From positions 391,556,674 through 391,620,673 of the forward strand of contig CM062289.1 of NCBI GenBank assembly GCA_031216915.1: a stretch of 64,000 nt of DNA, in the 5' to 3' direction. The stretch is from Pictodentalium vernedei. Lineage: Eukaryota; Mollusca; Scaphopoda; Dentaliida; Dentaliidae. The notes beneath the pieces are model-generated. The model was not told where the DNA came from and did no database searches. It was given only the letters and a program-made list of their open reading frames with translations. The position numbers were made by a program, and so were the translations under genes. This document shows, in pieces, positions 34,215-45,330 of this stretch (positions are counted from its first letter, which is position 1; each line of letters begins with the position of its first letter).

Positions 34215-35854
34215 CATGTTTCACATGTATGGAAGCAAATGTCAACTAATTTTATCAATTTATTTAGAACGTCTAGTTGTTTTTTCTCCAAATCTTAACT
34301 TGGGCAATGTTTTTCCTGGGCTAAATTGATATTCCTTTTACTTTAAAATACAGTTCGAGAAAAACAACCTTCTCAAGTGATCTGATGTTGGGCGTAACCC
34401 TCATCTTTTTGAGCCTTCAGTCTTGAGCAGGACCGGTGGATAGAGACACTTGCAGATTAAAACAATTACATTTTTTCAGATTTTATTTGTGATTCTTCTG
34501 AGGCTTATCTCTTCTCTTGAATCACCACTGAACATTTGGTTTGTCAAATACTTCTTTCTTACTAGCACACATTCAGAATTTAAGAGATTCAGGCTCTTTC
34601 TTATGTACTCTTTATGAGAGATCTATTTGCATCACAATCATATGCTATTCAGATTCTTAGCCTCATCACGATTAGCTGATGTTCTATCTTTTATAGGTAA
34701 GAAGTTTCATTCTGTTTGATGTTTTACAAAGGCAATCAACTCCATATCTTACTGGGGCAGGACACCACCCATTGACTTTTTATGTATCAATATCTATTTT
34801 TGGGTCAGCCACTTCCCAGTCACCTTACTTATATTGCTGATGTTATGTTGATCGACTGGCTTGGGATACACATCTATGAATTTCCCTGTCACCATTTATA
34901 CAATGTTGACCTTGTGTCCTCCTTGCTCTTTCCTTCCTCTAAAACTCCCTTTGTCAGTGATTTCCTCCTTTTTTTCTATCCCCATCATTTTGGGTGTTTG
35001 TCTTCTATCCTTGTGTTTTTTTCATTTGGTTGGAGGATATTCATTCTTTTTCTACTGCAAAGCAGAAAGATATTTTGTATATGTGTATATCGCCTATGTC
35101 AAGTGAGAATAGTGTTGGGTCTGTGCCACTGAACTGAAAACTGTAAAGTTTTTAGGAAGTTTGCCAAGACTGGTGTCAACCTTGCATCCATGGCACCAAA
35201 TTGCCTAGCCATAAATGCTCTGCCACCATCCCAACTGAGCTAACAGCAACCCCCCCCCCTCCCCTCCCAAAGGTTGCAATTAACTCACCCAATATGACAG
35301 TCCACATTTACAACATGAGCCCAGACTGATATTCAACAATTGACAATTACTGAATTTTTGGACTTTGTCTTTTGGTGGTGATTTGTACTAGTAATTGTCT
35401 TCATGGAGCCTGTATTTATTGTGACATTTTAACTGGAACAGATTTCTGTTATATTAGTGTATGGTCCCAGCTTTTAAACTCAGTGGAATCTCAATTAATG
35501 GAAGATCAGTGAAGATGCAACTGCATGAATTTATTTTTAGATCACCAATGTCAAGCAGAAGAATTTGCACTTTAAAATTACAAGTTGTTTAAATCAGTGC
35601 CTGAGGGTTAATCAAAAAATGTCATCAGATATTATTTTTTGACTTTCAAATTATATCATACATGTGTGGTAACAACAGCTCAGTCCATAAGGCCTGAGTT
35701 AAGGATTTAACAGAATCTGTCAGGATGAGTACTAACATTATAGTAAGTCCTTCACATCCAAAGCAGATGATGAGATTCGCAAGTAACATGATAGATATAT
35801 CCAATATTTTTTTATAATGTTCGCTCCTTCGGGCTCGTGTTAGAAGCATACCCA
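34215..35854. other. No gene recognised
   Basis: AT-rich. The longest frames (34782-35132 and 34861-35106) are hydrophobic from T-rich sequence and match nothing I know. A C-run lies at about 35250-35270. No repeats were seen by eye. Confidence 0.35.
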
Positions 35855-36005
35855 CACTACATGGTCACTGTGAACAAGTCACTTTCCGCGGGTGGGCAAA
35901 ATTTCCATGGATGCAATAATATTAGATTCTAAAACACCAATTATAGGAATAATCATCATAAATTTAATTAATCAGCACCTTCAGGAAAACCCAAAATAAA
36001 TACAA
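35855..36005 (-). repeat. Repeat C copy 1
   Basis: Read on the minus strand it shares ATGATTATTCCTATAAT, AGAATCTAATATTATTGCAT, GCCCACCCGCGGAAAGTGAC and more with 47990-48135 and 50695-50885. No coding and no clear ends. Confidence 0.7.
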
Positions 36006-36559
36006 CAACTGCACACAAATGTTTCTAGAAGGGTTACAGTATGAAAAACAAGTGACATTGAATGATTGAGTCAGTTGCTGGCCTCCCTTTATAACAAAAG
36101 TTGACAAGTCCGGATACAGATACTTTGAACTTACATGTAGTCCAGTTTTTAGTTTTGACTTTCGAGTTCCTCATCTTTATCCCAAAAAGTTTGTATCACA
36201 CTTTTCATATCATCACCGCATTATCTAATCCCATGAAGCTGAAAACGCATTGCATTACCGCTTATTTCGTGCCCTGGTTCCAGTGTGTTCTGTGTGCCTA
36301 ATGGCCCAGATTTTCATTTTCCTCATGGTTTAGTGTTGCTGTAGATAGGGATTACATAGAACAAGCATGTAATAAATGGTATATGAACATGCAGGGATCC
36401 GTTCAGTGTGAGCAGACCTACTTGATGTATATATGCCTCTAGTGAGAAAACAGTGAGGCATTAGCGGTCAGGCCTGGCCCAAACAAATCAATGGATTGGG
36501 TGACAAGATGAGCCGTTCCAATCTTGCTCTGCCTAGTATTCTCAGTGGATGTAACAATT
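36006..36559. other. No gene recognised
   Basis: Contains at 36278-36306 a half copy of the foldback arm seen at 13509. Otherwise unassigned. Confidence 0.35.
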
Positions 36560-36805
36560 CATACAGCTTGTTTGTTTATTGATGTATAGACTACAGAGTC
36601 ACTTTCAACATCTATGGCTATATCATGACCATAACACAAATATAAAGTCACGTTATTCCAATCAATAGAACTTATGTTGTCCACCCTTAATGACTTGTAC
36701 CCTAGGTGATGGCGACCAGGTTCTGTTCTATCAACAAAGCAGAAGTATAGTTTACCACAGTGAACAAACACTGCTCATCTTCTCGGGGTTTCCACAGGGT
36801 ACAAT
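36560..36805 (-). mobile_element. SINE-B, degraded reversed copy
   Basis: TTTATTGATGT and CATGACCATAACAC correspond to the tail. GTTTACCACAGTGAACAAAC, CACTGCT and GGGGTTTCC correspond to the head of 40320-40552 in reverse. The middle is shortened and divergent. Confidence 0.6.
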
Positions 36806-37510
36806 GCATACAGCCATAAAAATCTGTACACAGGATGAACAACATTATAGCCTGTGTTCCAGTATGTACTGAGCAAGACAAACATAACGATAATGGTTGT
36901 GGATGTGTCAAACATGATGGATGCTGCTCTTGAATCAGATGCAATATGCATGAAATGTAGTCCAAGTGGGGCTTTGGAATTGTATATGTAGACAAACTTG
37001 TATTATCACTTGACAGTAAATGTATTATAGGGAGTCAATGTAGGAATAATAGCTACAACTTTAACACCTTTCACTAACAATCCCTTATGTAATTCCTTTG
37101 AATGACATTCAACAAATGAATGAAGTAGTATGTACCATATAATACACTGACAGGGCATGCAACCATCATGTAATGCATAATGAGGCTGGGCCCTACCCCC
37201 ACCCTCACTGATACAGCACAATCCCCCATTGCCCCATTATTGCAAGATGACGAAAGGCCACACTGCTCCAATGCAGCAACTCCCCAGCTCAACAAGCAGC
37301 TTTATGCAATTCAGCATACAAAGTACCTATTTGAAGTAATCTGGAAGTTCTTACTTATGTGACTTTAGACATTAACATGGGTTTGCCCACAGTCTTCTCC
37401 AAGACATTCAAAAATATACAGGTAGAGTATGACTCTCTTCCACAGTTACCCCACCCCCCCCCCCCCCCCCAAAAAAAAAAAGAAAAAGAAAAAAGAAACC
37501 CTGAAAGCAC
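36806..37510. other. No gene recognised; C/A homopolymer
   Basis: A run of C followed by A at 37442-37490. The open frames lack similarity and are broken by the tract. Confidence 0.35.
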
Positions 37511-38036
37511 AGGGCTTATATTTCGACGAGAATCGATTCACACAAAGATTTGCGCAATAAAACTGGCGAGAATCCATGTAGATTCTCGCTGCACCTCTGC
37601 TAGGATTCGCATGAAAAGAAATGAGTCACTTTAACCCTTTATCTAACACAGCGGCAACAAATTAACCAATAGAAGGCTAACATGACCTGAAATATCCTGA
37701 CACTTTGTCAATACAAATTGAACAAATATGGCTGTCATTGGAACCGGCTCATTGAGCCGGTTCCAACGACAGCCATATTTGTAAGATTTTATTGGTAAAT
37801 ATTGTTCATTTAATTATTTTATCATTTATTTATTATTTAAAAATTATCAACTTTAGTTTTAAAATTAAAAAAGGTGTTTTGGGTAAAAGGTTAACATGTG
37901 TTATTAGTATACAACAGTGGTTCAACTATGGTGGCGTGATTCGATCCTGGGACACCCCATAGTTGGTATGGATTCTCGCAATCGTTTTCACGAGAATCCA
38001 AATGGATTCTCACAAATTTAGACGAAATATAAGACC
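37511..38036. mobile_element. Inverted-repeat element containing a MITE
   Basis: AGGGCTTATATTTCG at the left end and CGAAATATAAGACCT at the right end are near-complements. Both sides also carry repeated GAGAATCCA and GATTCTCG pieces in inverted order. MITE B (37635-37890) sits inside. I found no clear target duplication. Confidence 0.65.
37635..37890. mobile_element. piggyBac-type MITE B
   Basis: Flanked by TTAA at 37631-37634 and 37891-37894. The ends are CCCTTTATCTAACAC and GTGTTTTGGGTAAAAGG. The centre is a palindrome with 30-base arms (37722-37751 and 37753-37782), a one-base loop and a single mismatch. Part of the arm recurs alone at 43735-43760. Confidence 0.85.
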
Positions 38037-38708
38037 TGAAATGACCAAGAAGGATTTTAAGTCTGTCACGATTTGCAGCAACCGTGGCAAAGTCATTGTG
38101 TGATGCTGTGCATTTGGGCTTCTTCAGGAAGATACTCGTGGTTTCTGATAATTTATATTTCATGACAAATTATTTACAGCCCATGTTGATTTGGCACCAA
38201 TTGATACAATCAAAGATTCAAAGCCCAGGTATTTGGGCAGTTGCTGAAGACTATTGACAGTTGCTGATAATTTTTAGTTGTCAACATTTATGTACAGTAC
38301 TAGGTCATTAATTAATTTTGTATCAGTTCTGCAGACTGCTGTTGGGCAGTGTCCGATAAATTGCAGCAAAGTAAACAAGTGATGAGAATCTATCACTCCT
38401 AAAGATAGGTAGTTCACACAAAAGGGGCCCCACCATCACTGACATCCCAAATAATTTTATGTGCTGTCTCCAATAAATTGCAGTAGAATGAGTGATGAGA
38501 GAATCAACACATCCAACATTGATAGGAAGTTCACACAAAAGGGGTTTCACTAACAAAATCATCTTAATTGTTTTTGCATCAATTGAATGGAGACTGGCCA
38601 TGGGCATTCTCCAATAAATTGCTACAAAACAATGAGCAATCAGAAAGTTTGCACTTCCAGGGGCCAGCATTGATAGGGAGCTATCGCCAATATAAATATA
38701 CTAACTGA

Positions 38709-39552
38709 TAGGGCTGTCGCGACTATCATTTTTTGTAATCGACTAATCGTGACCAGTAATCGACGGTTAGTCGATTAATAGTCGCTTCCCATGATTTTTT
38801 AGCAAATCATTCTTCTGTTCGTAAAACTCTGAAAATGACAATGGCACCAGTGTGTTCAGACGAAGTGGGGTTGTGGGAACAACAAACCGGTCCCGACTGA
38901 AGCTACATGTAGTCCAATCTTGGACCCACAGTCCGTAATATAATTTTTGGGGTTGGTATGTCCTGTAGGACGTACCAACCCCCCAAATAATATTACTGAC
39001 TGCGGGTCCAAGTTTGAACTGAATTGAAGCCGATGAATTAAAATGAATTTACCAAAGAACGTTCCTGCATATGTTTCCTTTCTGCAATAAGTTTCTCGAA
39101 ATTTTGAACATTGAGATCTATGCATTCCCTCGTCAGTTGTTAAAATTGGATCTTAGTCTGAAGTTCCGAACTTTGAGAAGTGATCTGACGTTCTGACTTT
39201 CGTCATAATTTTGTCACTTCCGCGCTTTGGGTTTTCCAATGGGTGCATTCGTGTGTACAAGACTGGAGAAATTCAGAAGAATCTATTCTTCTCGAGTAAC
39301 TGTGAGTGTTCTTTCTTACACAGTCAGTGACAGTCGTACAGTCTTCTGGATATGAATGTTAACTATGGTTAGATATTTAAAGTTATTCACCTTCATTGAT
39401 CATTCACCTCACAAAACAATGCAATTTAGCCCCGACGTGTAGTAGACGTGTACCACCTTGAAAATGAATGACGATCGACGAAAAATAAAAAAACGTCGAC
39501 TACTTCAATAGTCGACGGTTAGTTGACTAATCGAATAATCACGACAGCCCTA
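38709..39552. mobile_element. Non-autonomous hAT element 1
   Basis: The termini TAGGGCTGTCGCGACTA and its near-complement lie between two copies of CTAACTGA (38701-38708 and 39553-39560). The 8-bp duplication and TIR are typical of hAT. Subterminal GACTAATCG repeats are present. The interior carries a palindrome with 46-base arms (38919-38964 and 38967-39012; about six mismatches). No transposase. Confidence 0.9.
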
Positions 39553-40319
39553 CTAACTGATTTAGCCTCAATCCAGTGAAGACAGTCTGCAATAAATTGC
39601 AATATAAAAGTGAGCAGTGTGAGAGCTCAAACTTCCAGTGCTCATAGAGAGTTTACACAAAAGGGTCTCCACTAATCTTAACATCCCAATTGATTTTGCT
39701 TCCATTCAGGTGCGATCGTTCATGGAAGTCCCCGATGAATTGCAGTAAAACAGTGAGTGATGAGAGAGTCCACACAAAAGGAATCTCACCAGCATAAACA
39801 TCCCAACTGATTCTGTGTCAAACTGGTGGAGACCACCCATGTGCCATCTCCAACAAATTGTGGTAGACCAACAAATGATGAGAGAATATACACTCCCACC
39901 AAAAGGATTCTCACTAACATAATCACCCTAATTGATTTTGCATCAGTTTAGTGGAGACTGCCCATGGACAATCCAAATTAATTTGCAGCAGAACAACGAG
40001 TGATGAGAGAGAGTCCTCTCTCCTAACATTGACAGGGAGTGCACACAAAAGGGCTGTCACCAACATAAACATCCGAATTGATTTTTCATCGATTCAGCAG
40101 AGACCCCCATGAGATGTCTCCAATAAATTTCAGCAAAACGAGTGATAAAAAGTCCACACTCCCAACATTGATAGGAAGTTCACACAAACAGGGTCTCACC
40201 AACATAAACACCCTAATTGATTTTGCATTCATCCAATAGTGACTGCCATTTGCAGCAAAACAACGCGTGATGAGAGTCCACACTCCTAACATTGATAAGC
40301 ATTTCCTACAAAAGAATGC

Positions 40320-40552
40320 TCCCGCGGGAACCCTGGGAAGTGAAGCAGTGCCTGTTCACTGTGGTAAAAAGGCTCTGTTTTACTGGTAAAATAGGATCCA
40401 GTCATAAGTGCTTGGGAGGTGCAAACCCTCTCAAAAATGGGCAACATGGCTTATTAATGCTCACCCCTGGTCTTGAGTTGATACTCGTGTTGTGGTCATG
40501 ATTAGCCATTGTGCAGAAATATGTGACCTTAAACACCAATAAATAAATAAAA
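40320..40552 (+). mobile_element. SINE-B copy 2
   Basis: It starts TCCCGCGGGAACCC and ends GTGACCTTAAACACCAAT plus AATA units. The 13-base TACAAAAGAATGC flanks it (40307-40319 and 40553-40565), showing a retroposed insertion into the tandem array. No convincing tRNA head is visible, so the element may be 5' truncated or have a different promoter. Confidence 0.9.
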
Positions 40553-40857
40553 TACAAAAGAATGCAAATTGCTGTTGCTTCAATCCAGTGGAGACCATCC
40601 ATGGGCAGTCTCCAATACATTGCAATAAAACCAATTTTGATGTGAGAGTTTACTCTCCCAACTTGGATAGGGTGTTCACACAAAAGGGCTGTCATCAACA
40701 AAAAAATATTGTAATTAATTTTACGCCAATCCAGTGGAGAAAGCCTGTGCGCAGTCCGCAATAAATTGAATAAAACAAGTGATGAGAGAGTTCACACTCT
40801 CAATGTTGATGGGAAATCCCATGGGTGCGTGTGTTGTATCACTGTCATACACATCCT

Positions 40858-41955
40858 AATTATGTCTCCCTTTCACTGAAAGGAGACATTGTTTTACCTG
40901 AATTTTTCTCCTTGTTGTTCTTCTCATACAACCGTGTCCGGGCCAGAACTTTTTTTTATCTTTTGACCTAGGCTTATGATATTTAGCCTGTGGGTGTATC
41001 ACCATGAGACGATGTGTCATGTACCATCATGACCTACATATGACCTATAACCTCCAGGTCAAATTACTGGTTTTTTAGCAAGTAAGCTTGTCCGGACCAA
41101 AACTTATTTACCTTTTCACCTCGGCTTATGATATTTAGCATGTGGGTGTATCACCACGAGACAAGTGTTGCGTACTATCATGATCCACATATGACATTGA
41201 CCTTTGAGGTCAAATTAGTGATTTTTTTTTATCTTTTGACCTTGGCTTATGATATTTGACATGGGTGTGAGACAATATACCATCACGACCCGCATAAGAC
41301 ATTGACCTTTGATCTCAAGGTCAACTTACTGACTTTTTGGCAAGTAAGCTTGTCCAGGCAAGAACTTATTTACCTTTTCACCTTGGCTTATATTTAGCAT
41401 GTGGATGTATCACCATGAGACGATGTGTCGCGTACTATCATGACCCACATATGACCTTGACCTTTGACCTCAAGGTCAAATTATTGATTTTGTTTTATCT
41501 TTTGACCTAGGCTTATGATATTTGGCATGTGGGTGTATCACCATGATATGATGTACCATCATGATCCACATATGACATTGACCTTTGACCTCAAGGTTAA
41601 ATTATTGAATTTTTGGTAAGTAAGCTTGTTGGGCAAGAACTTTTTTTTTTATCTTTTCACCTAGGCTTATGATATTTGGCATGTGAGATTCTGATGTGAG
41701 TGTATCAACAAAAGACAACATTGTATGATTTGTATCATGTACTGTTGTGATGACAGGTGACCTTGATCTTTGACATTTAGGTCAAATTATTGAATTGTTT
41801 AGCTAGGTTTATGTAATTGGGCATATGAATGCAACAGCTAGGCTGATGTGTCACATTCTATCTTGAACTCCCATGATCTTGACATTTGACCTTTAGTTTG
41901 ATCTTTGTTAGTCATAAGTTGGAAGCATGGAACTAATGAAAGCGGAGACATGTGT
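40858..41955. repeat. Second tandem repeat (GACCTTTGACCTCAAGGTCAA type)
   Basis: Repeated blocks include TTTTGACCTAGGCTTATGAT, ATTTAGCATGTGGGTG, ATCACCATGAGACGATG, ATCATGACCCACATATGAC and GACCTCAAGGTCAAATTA. Some blocks also carry GTAAGCTTGTCCGG. It interrupts the 125-bp array. This kind of repeat is widespread in marine invertebrate genomes. No coding. Confidence 0.8.
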
Positions 41956-41959
41956 TTTA

Positions 41960-42240
41960 GTTCACTAAAACAGTTCCCTCTAGTTAATTTTGTGTTAATT
42001 TGGTGCGGACCACCCGTGGGCAGTCTCCAACAAATTGTGGCAAAACAACAAGTGATGAGACAGTCCACACTACCAACATTGGTAGAGAGTCCCACAAAAG
42101 AGGCTTCATGAATATAAACATCCTAATTCATTTTGCATCAGTTAGGTGGAGACTGTCCATGGGCAGTCCCCAGTATATTGCAACAACAAATGATGAGATG
42201 TTGATAAGTGGTCACAGAAGAGTGCTCACACTATTTTAAA
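41960..42240. repeat. Continuation of the ~125-bp array
   Basis: Two further units with CAGTCTCCAACAAATTG, GTGATGAGACAGTCCACAC and CATCCTAATTCATTTTGCAT match the array left of 40855. Confidence 0.75.
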
Positions 42241-42254
42241 CATCCCAGTCAGAT

Positions 42255-42645
42255 TTTAAACTGAGCAACTGTCAGACTCCCCAATGTACTAACTCTGCAC
42301 AAGCAAGGTTAACCCTTTGAACCCCGAGCGGACACTTTTCTGGCCCAGAAACAAGATGCATCATAATTTCATTAAGTAGGATGGCTGCTGAGTGATTGTG
42401 TGGGGTAGACCAATTAATATTTTCAACGTGCAGCCAGGGGGCTGTACGTTGAAAATATTAATTGGTCTACCACCAAATAATGAATGTGGACTCTTCCTTC
42501 CAATTGCTGCCATTGAACTGACATGGTCATATTGAAGATACCACCAGGGTTCAAAGGGTTAACATTGGTTGAAGACAAATGCACCAATGTGCAGTACGCC
42601 TTTCTAAACAGTACCACCGTGCTGCCCCACCCCCACACCCCCTCC
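42255..42645 (-). mobile_element. SINE-A fragment split by a MITE
   Basis: Pieces 42265-42312 and 42563-42640 correspond to adjacent parts of SINE-A in reverse (CTCTGCACAAGCAAGG; GGTTGAAGACAAATGC; CAGTACGCC). The MITE at 42313-42558 interrupts it exactly at TTAA. Confidence 0.85.
42313..42558. mobile_element. piggyBac-type MITE C
   Basis: Ends CCCTTTGAACCC and GGGTTCAAAGGG between TTAA sites (42309-42312 and 42559-42562). The centre is a palindrome of 32-base arms (42404-42435 and 42440-42471), one mismatch, 4-base loop. Its ends differ from the CCCTTTACCCA family, so it is a separate subfamily of the same type. Confidence 0.9.
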
Positions 42646-43117
42646 CCCCACATGTTATAATTGGTTCCAGTGGCAAGTGATGTGCATGAAGAAAAGAGGA
42701 GAGATCAATCTTCTTTTCTTACAAATCAGTATTTTTACTGATATTGAACACACAGAAGTTTTTATTGCAGGGTTGGGGTATTCGTATTCAGTGTTTGTAT
42801 TCATTCGTATTTGAATACAGTTTATCAAGTATTCACATGTTTTCAGTATTCACTGAATGTTATGAATACATGTATTCATATTCATATTCAAATACATTAA
42901 AATTTGAGCTGTATTCATGAATACATTTTGAATACTTTCTATATTTTAGAATTAAAGAACCACATACTGAATAAAAGGTATTCACAGATCAAGCCCATGG
43001 ACTCCAGACAACAAATTCACACCTCATATCAGTATTAAAGACTTAATAATCCCCGATATTATTTATATACCACCAAACGGGGTCTTCCTGTTCACCCGGC
43101 AGCTATTGTTTCGGGTA

Positions 43118-43431
43118 CTGTTAAAACTAGAAGTCCTGTCATGAACTGTGCGCTTACCTAGGCTTAATTGCACGTAGGGATTGTGCGCAATTGCCATATC
43201 GAATGGCATCCAAAGCACTGCAGGTTCTCCTGGTTACTCATAGCAAACACAGGCATTGTTTCTGCCAATGGACCTCCGGGTTACCCAGAGGTCCATTGGC
43301 TGAAACATTGCTTGTGTACAGGCCATATGTGCAGAATTTGATAGCCTTACTATGGTCCTAATGCATAGATTAACGCGCAGATCGGCGTGCTATTTGTGCG
43401 CATGTCATGACAGGACTTCTAGTTTTAACTG
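43118..43431. mobile_element. TA-type MITE
   Basis: Near-identical inverted ends (CTGTTAAAACTAGAAGTCC; GGACTTCTAGTTTTAACTG) between TA at 43116-43117 and 43432-43433. The centre is a hairpin containing CCAATGGACCTC and its complement (about 43254-43310). The TA duplication points to the Tc1/mariner group. Confidence 0.85.
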
Positions 43432-43898
43432 TAGAAATGTGATAATCCATGACATCAAAGAAAAACCGACTATAGTTTGGTTCATTAAAGGTGGATCTCA
43501 TTCGACTTCTTGTTAACGTAGATTATCAACTATTTGCCAGCTGAATAGGGAAATTGGAAACTGGAATATATATATTCATGGGCAAATACATGACTAAGAT
43601 TAAAATTTCATGCCATATATTATTTTATTATGTAGTGTTGTATTGTCAAATAAAAATAATCATAATAATCAAATAAATACAATAATAATCAAATAAATAC
43701 ATAAAACATAGAACATAATAATTGGATGCTATTGGAACCGGCTCATTGAGTCATTTTACATGAAAAATCTGGTTAGAATTATCATATTCCATTTAGTTGT
43801 AGTGACAGATATATACAAAGTGACTAATAACCTGTAATGTGGGATACAGAATCCAGGTACTCCATGAGGCTGCTCCTTCCTTCTCTGTACAATCTCTG

Positions 43899-45236
43899 TC
43901 AATGGCGAAGTCTGTTATCTATAGATCTGTACTTCTTTTTGCGTGGCATTAGACTGCCCCCATTACACAGTTGTAAAATCCTGGTTTCCTGTAATGCCTG
44001 CTCTCGTTGGATGAACTCAATCATCCGAAAGATATTCGGATGAGAACCTGCCAGAAAGAGCTGTAGCTTGCGATGCCATCCCTCGACGTGATTTGTGGTT
44101 CTGGGTCGATTGGTGTTAAAGTGGTTCCACATCTCACGGCCGTGGGAACCTTCTACCCAGTAGTCAGTGATGTAATCACAAAATGATGTGATGTTGTCGT
44201 TCATATTGGCGTTGCCAGTGTCAGGTTTCTCCTCCAATGTGTCGAACCAAGCGTCACTCAGCTCTTTAACTGGAACCAAAGGCAGTGCTATGGCTCTCTT
44301 GATGAGTTTCTTCACGGCTTCGTTTTCATTAAACAGCTGCTGTAGGTGACATTTCTGTGCCTTTTTCCAAACTGCCTGGCCATAATGGAAAAAACAGCCT
44401 TTCAGTTGACTTGTAGGAAAAGTGGCAGCTATGGCATTCTGTGCAGCAGTCTCGTAGTCTGTGAAGAATATTGCTGGATTAATGTTAATTCCTTTTTCTT
44501 GGGACTTCTGCTTAATGAGATCGAAAAACCGTTGGTATGTCTGCTGTGTCTTGTTGGGTAGAAAGGCATAAAGAAGTGGACACATCTTTCCTGCGACGAA
44601 ACCATGGATTGTGTAGAGTTGGAAGAACATCGCTGGACATTTGTTGAAAGTTCCATCACAGAACAGTGTGTTAGCAGCAGCCATGTATTGCAGATTTCGG
44701 TCAGTAGAGAAAATCAAAATTTTGTCAACTTTGCCATCGTCAGCTAGCAGGAAATCATCACCAGTTGTTGTCTTCGTGTATGGTTCTGGAAGGAGTAGTG
44801 CTGACCTCTGTCTTGGTAGATTTTGACGTGTCTTGGCCCTTGAACTATAAAGTGCTGTTTTAATGCTATAAAACGTGGGGATCTTCGCCAATACATCTTC
44901 ATGGGTTTCATCTGTTCTCAGTTTCGCTACTTCTTCTTGGTATATTGCTGTTATCGGCCTGGAATCATTCTTGACTGTAGATTTCAGCTCATGCAGAAAG
45001 ACATCTACTGTTACTTGCCCTATGTCTGATGGGTGGTTGTGTGTAGGTCTGCCGCTCGCCGTTGTAATGATGCCATCAATGGTATTGAGTGTAGCGGGAC
45101 ATGTCTTTTGGCAGCAATGCCAGTGGATATGCTGATTTCTTCTGGACTTGATGGAGAATTTAAAGCTGTCAAATATAAGATACTGTCCTCCTCTTCCATT
45201 GGGATTGTATTGTGTATTTACTTGTGCGTTAGCCAT
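43899..45236 (-). CDS. FLYWCH zinc finger / MULE transposase, intact
   Basis: A 445-codon frame without stops. Residues 19-70 fit a FLYWCH-type finger (Cys41 or Cys42, Cys46, His66, His68, with the aromatic pattern before them). Residues 185-295 are the MULE catalytic core: CDGTF (Asp194), FFTDYETAAQNA (Asp260), then GCFFHYGQAVWKKAQ. HVEGWHRKL carries Glu385, the likely third acidic residue. Length and order fit the family. The start ATG follows a region resembling the GC hairpin motif (45262-45330). The open frame suggests recent activity or domestication. The related copy at 24700-25396 is dead. It would bind the element's ends and cut and paste DNA. Confidence 0.88.
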   Translation of the reverse strand: MANAQVNTQYNPNGRGGQYLIFDSFKFSIKSRRNQHIHWHCCQKTCPATLNTIDGIITTASGRPTHNHPSDIGQVTVDVFLHELKSTVKNDSRPITAIYQEEVAKLRTDETHEDVLAKIPTFYSIKTALYSSRAKTRQNLPRQRSALLLPEPYTKTTTGDDFLLADDGKVDKILIFSTDRNLQYMAAANTLFCDGTFNKCPAMFFQLYTIHGFVAGKMCPLLYAFLPNKTQQTYQRFFDLIKQKSQEKGININPAIFFTDYETAAQNAIAATFPTSQLKGCFFHYGQAVWKKAQKCHLQQLFNENEAVKKLIKRAIALPLVPVKELSDAWFDTLEEKPDTGNANMNDNITSFCDYITDYWVEGSHGREMWNHFNTNRPRTTNHVEGWHRKLQLFLAGSHPNIFRMIEFIQREQALQETRILQLCNGGSLMPRKKKYRSIDNRLRH

Positions 45237-45261
45237 TGTGATATGACATTGAATGAATTAA

Positions 45262-45330
45262 AGGTTTTAGCGCGCTGAAGGCACGCAGGGACGATGTGGG
45301 ATTTACAAATCCCTTGCGACCCGGTTAACC
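45262..45330 (-). repeat. GC hairpin motif, copy 3 (diverged)
   Basis: On the minus strand it reads GTCGCAAGGGATTTG, then CGTCCCTGCGTGCCTTCAGC, then GCGCTAAAAC. This is the same layout as 17806-17860 and 18829-18880, about 25-90 bases before the transposase ATG, so it may be part of the 5' UTR. Confidence 0.6.

Larger units (their letters stand above)
38190..40855. repeat. ~125-bp tandem repeat array (interrupted)
   Basis: Units carry CTCCAATAAATTGCAG, GTGATGAGAGAGTCCACAC, CAACATTGATAGGAAGTTC, ACACAAAAGGG and AACATCCTAATTGATTTTGC. Unit spacing is about 113-142 bases and roughly a dozen units can be counted, well diverged. The array is split by a hAT element (38709-39552) and SINE-B (40320-40552) and resumes at 41960-42240. 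Many open frames here are repeat products. Confidence 0.85.

Noticed and set aside
34782-35132. Hydrophobic 116-codon frame as a membrane protein
   Set aside because: Composition follows T-rich DNA, overlapping frames are equally open, and there is no splice or family support.
38190-42240. CRISPR-like repeat array
   Set aside because: Units are long, diverged and without unique spacers, and the DNA is clearly eukaryotic.
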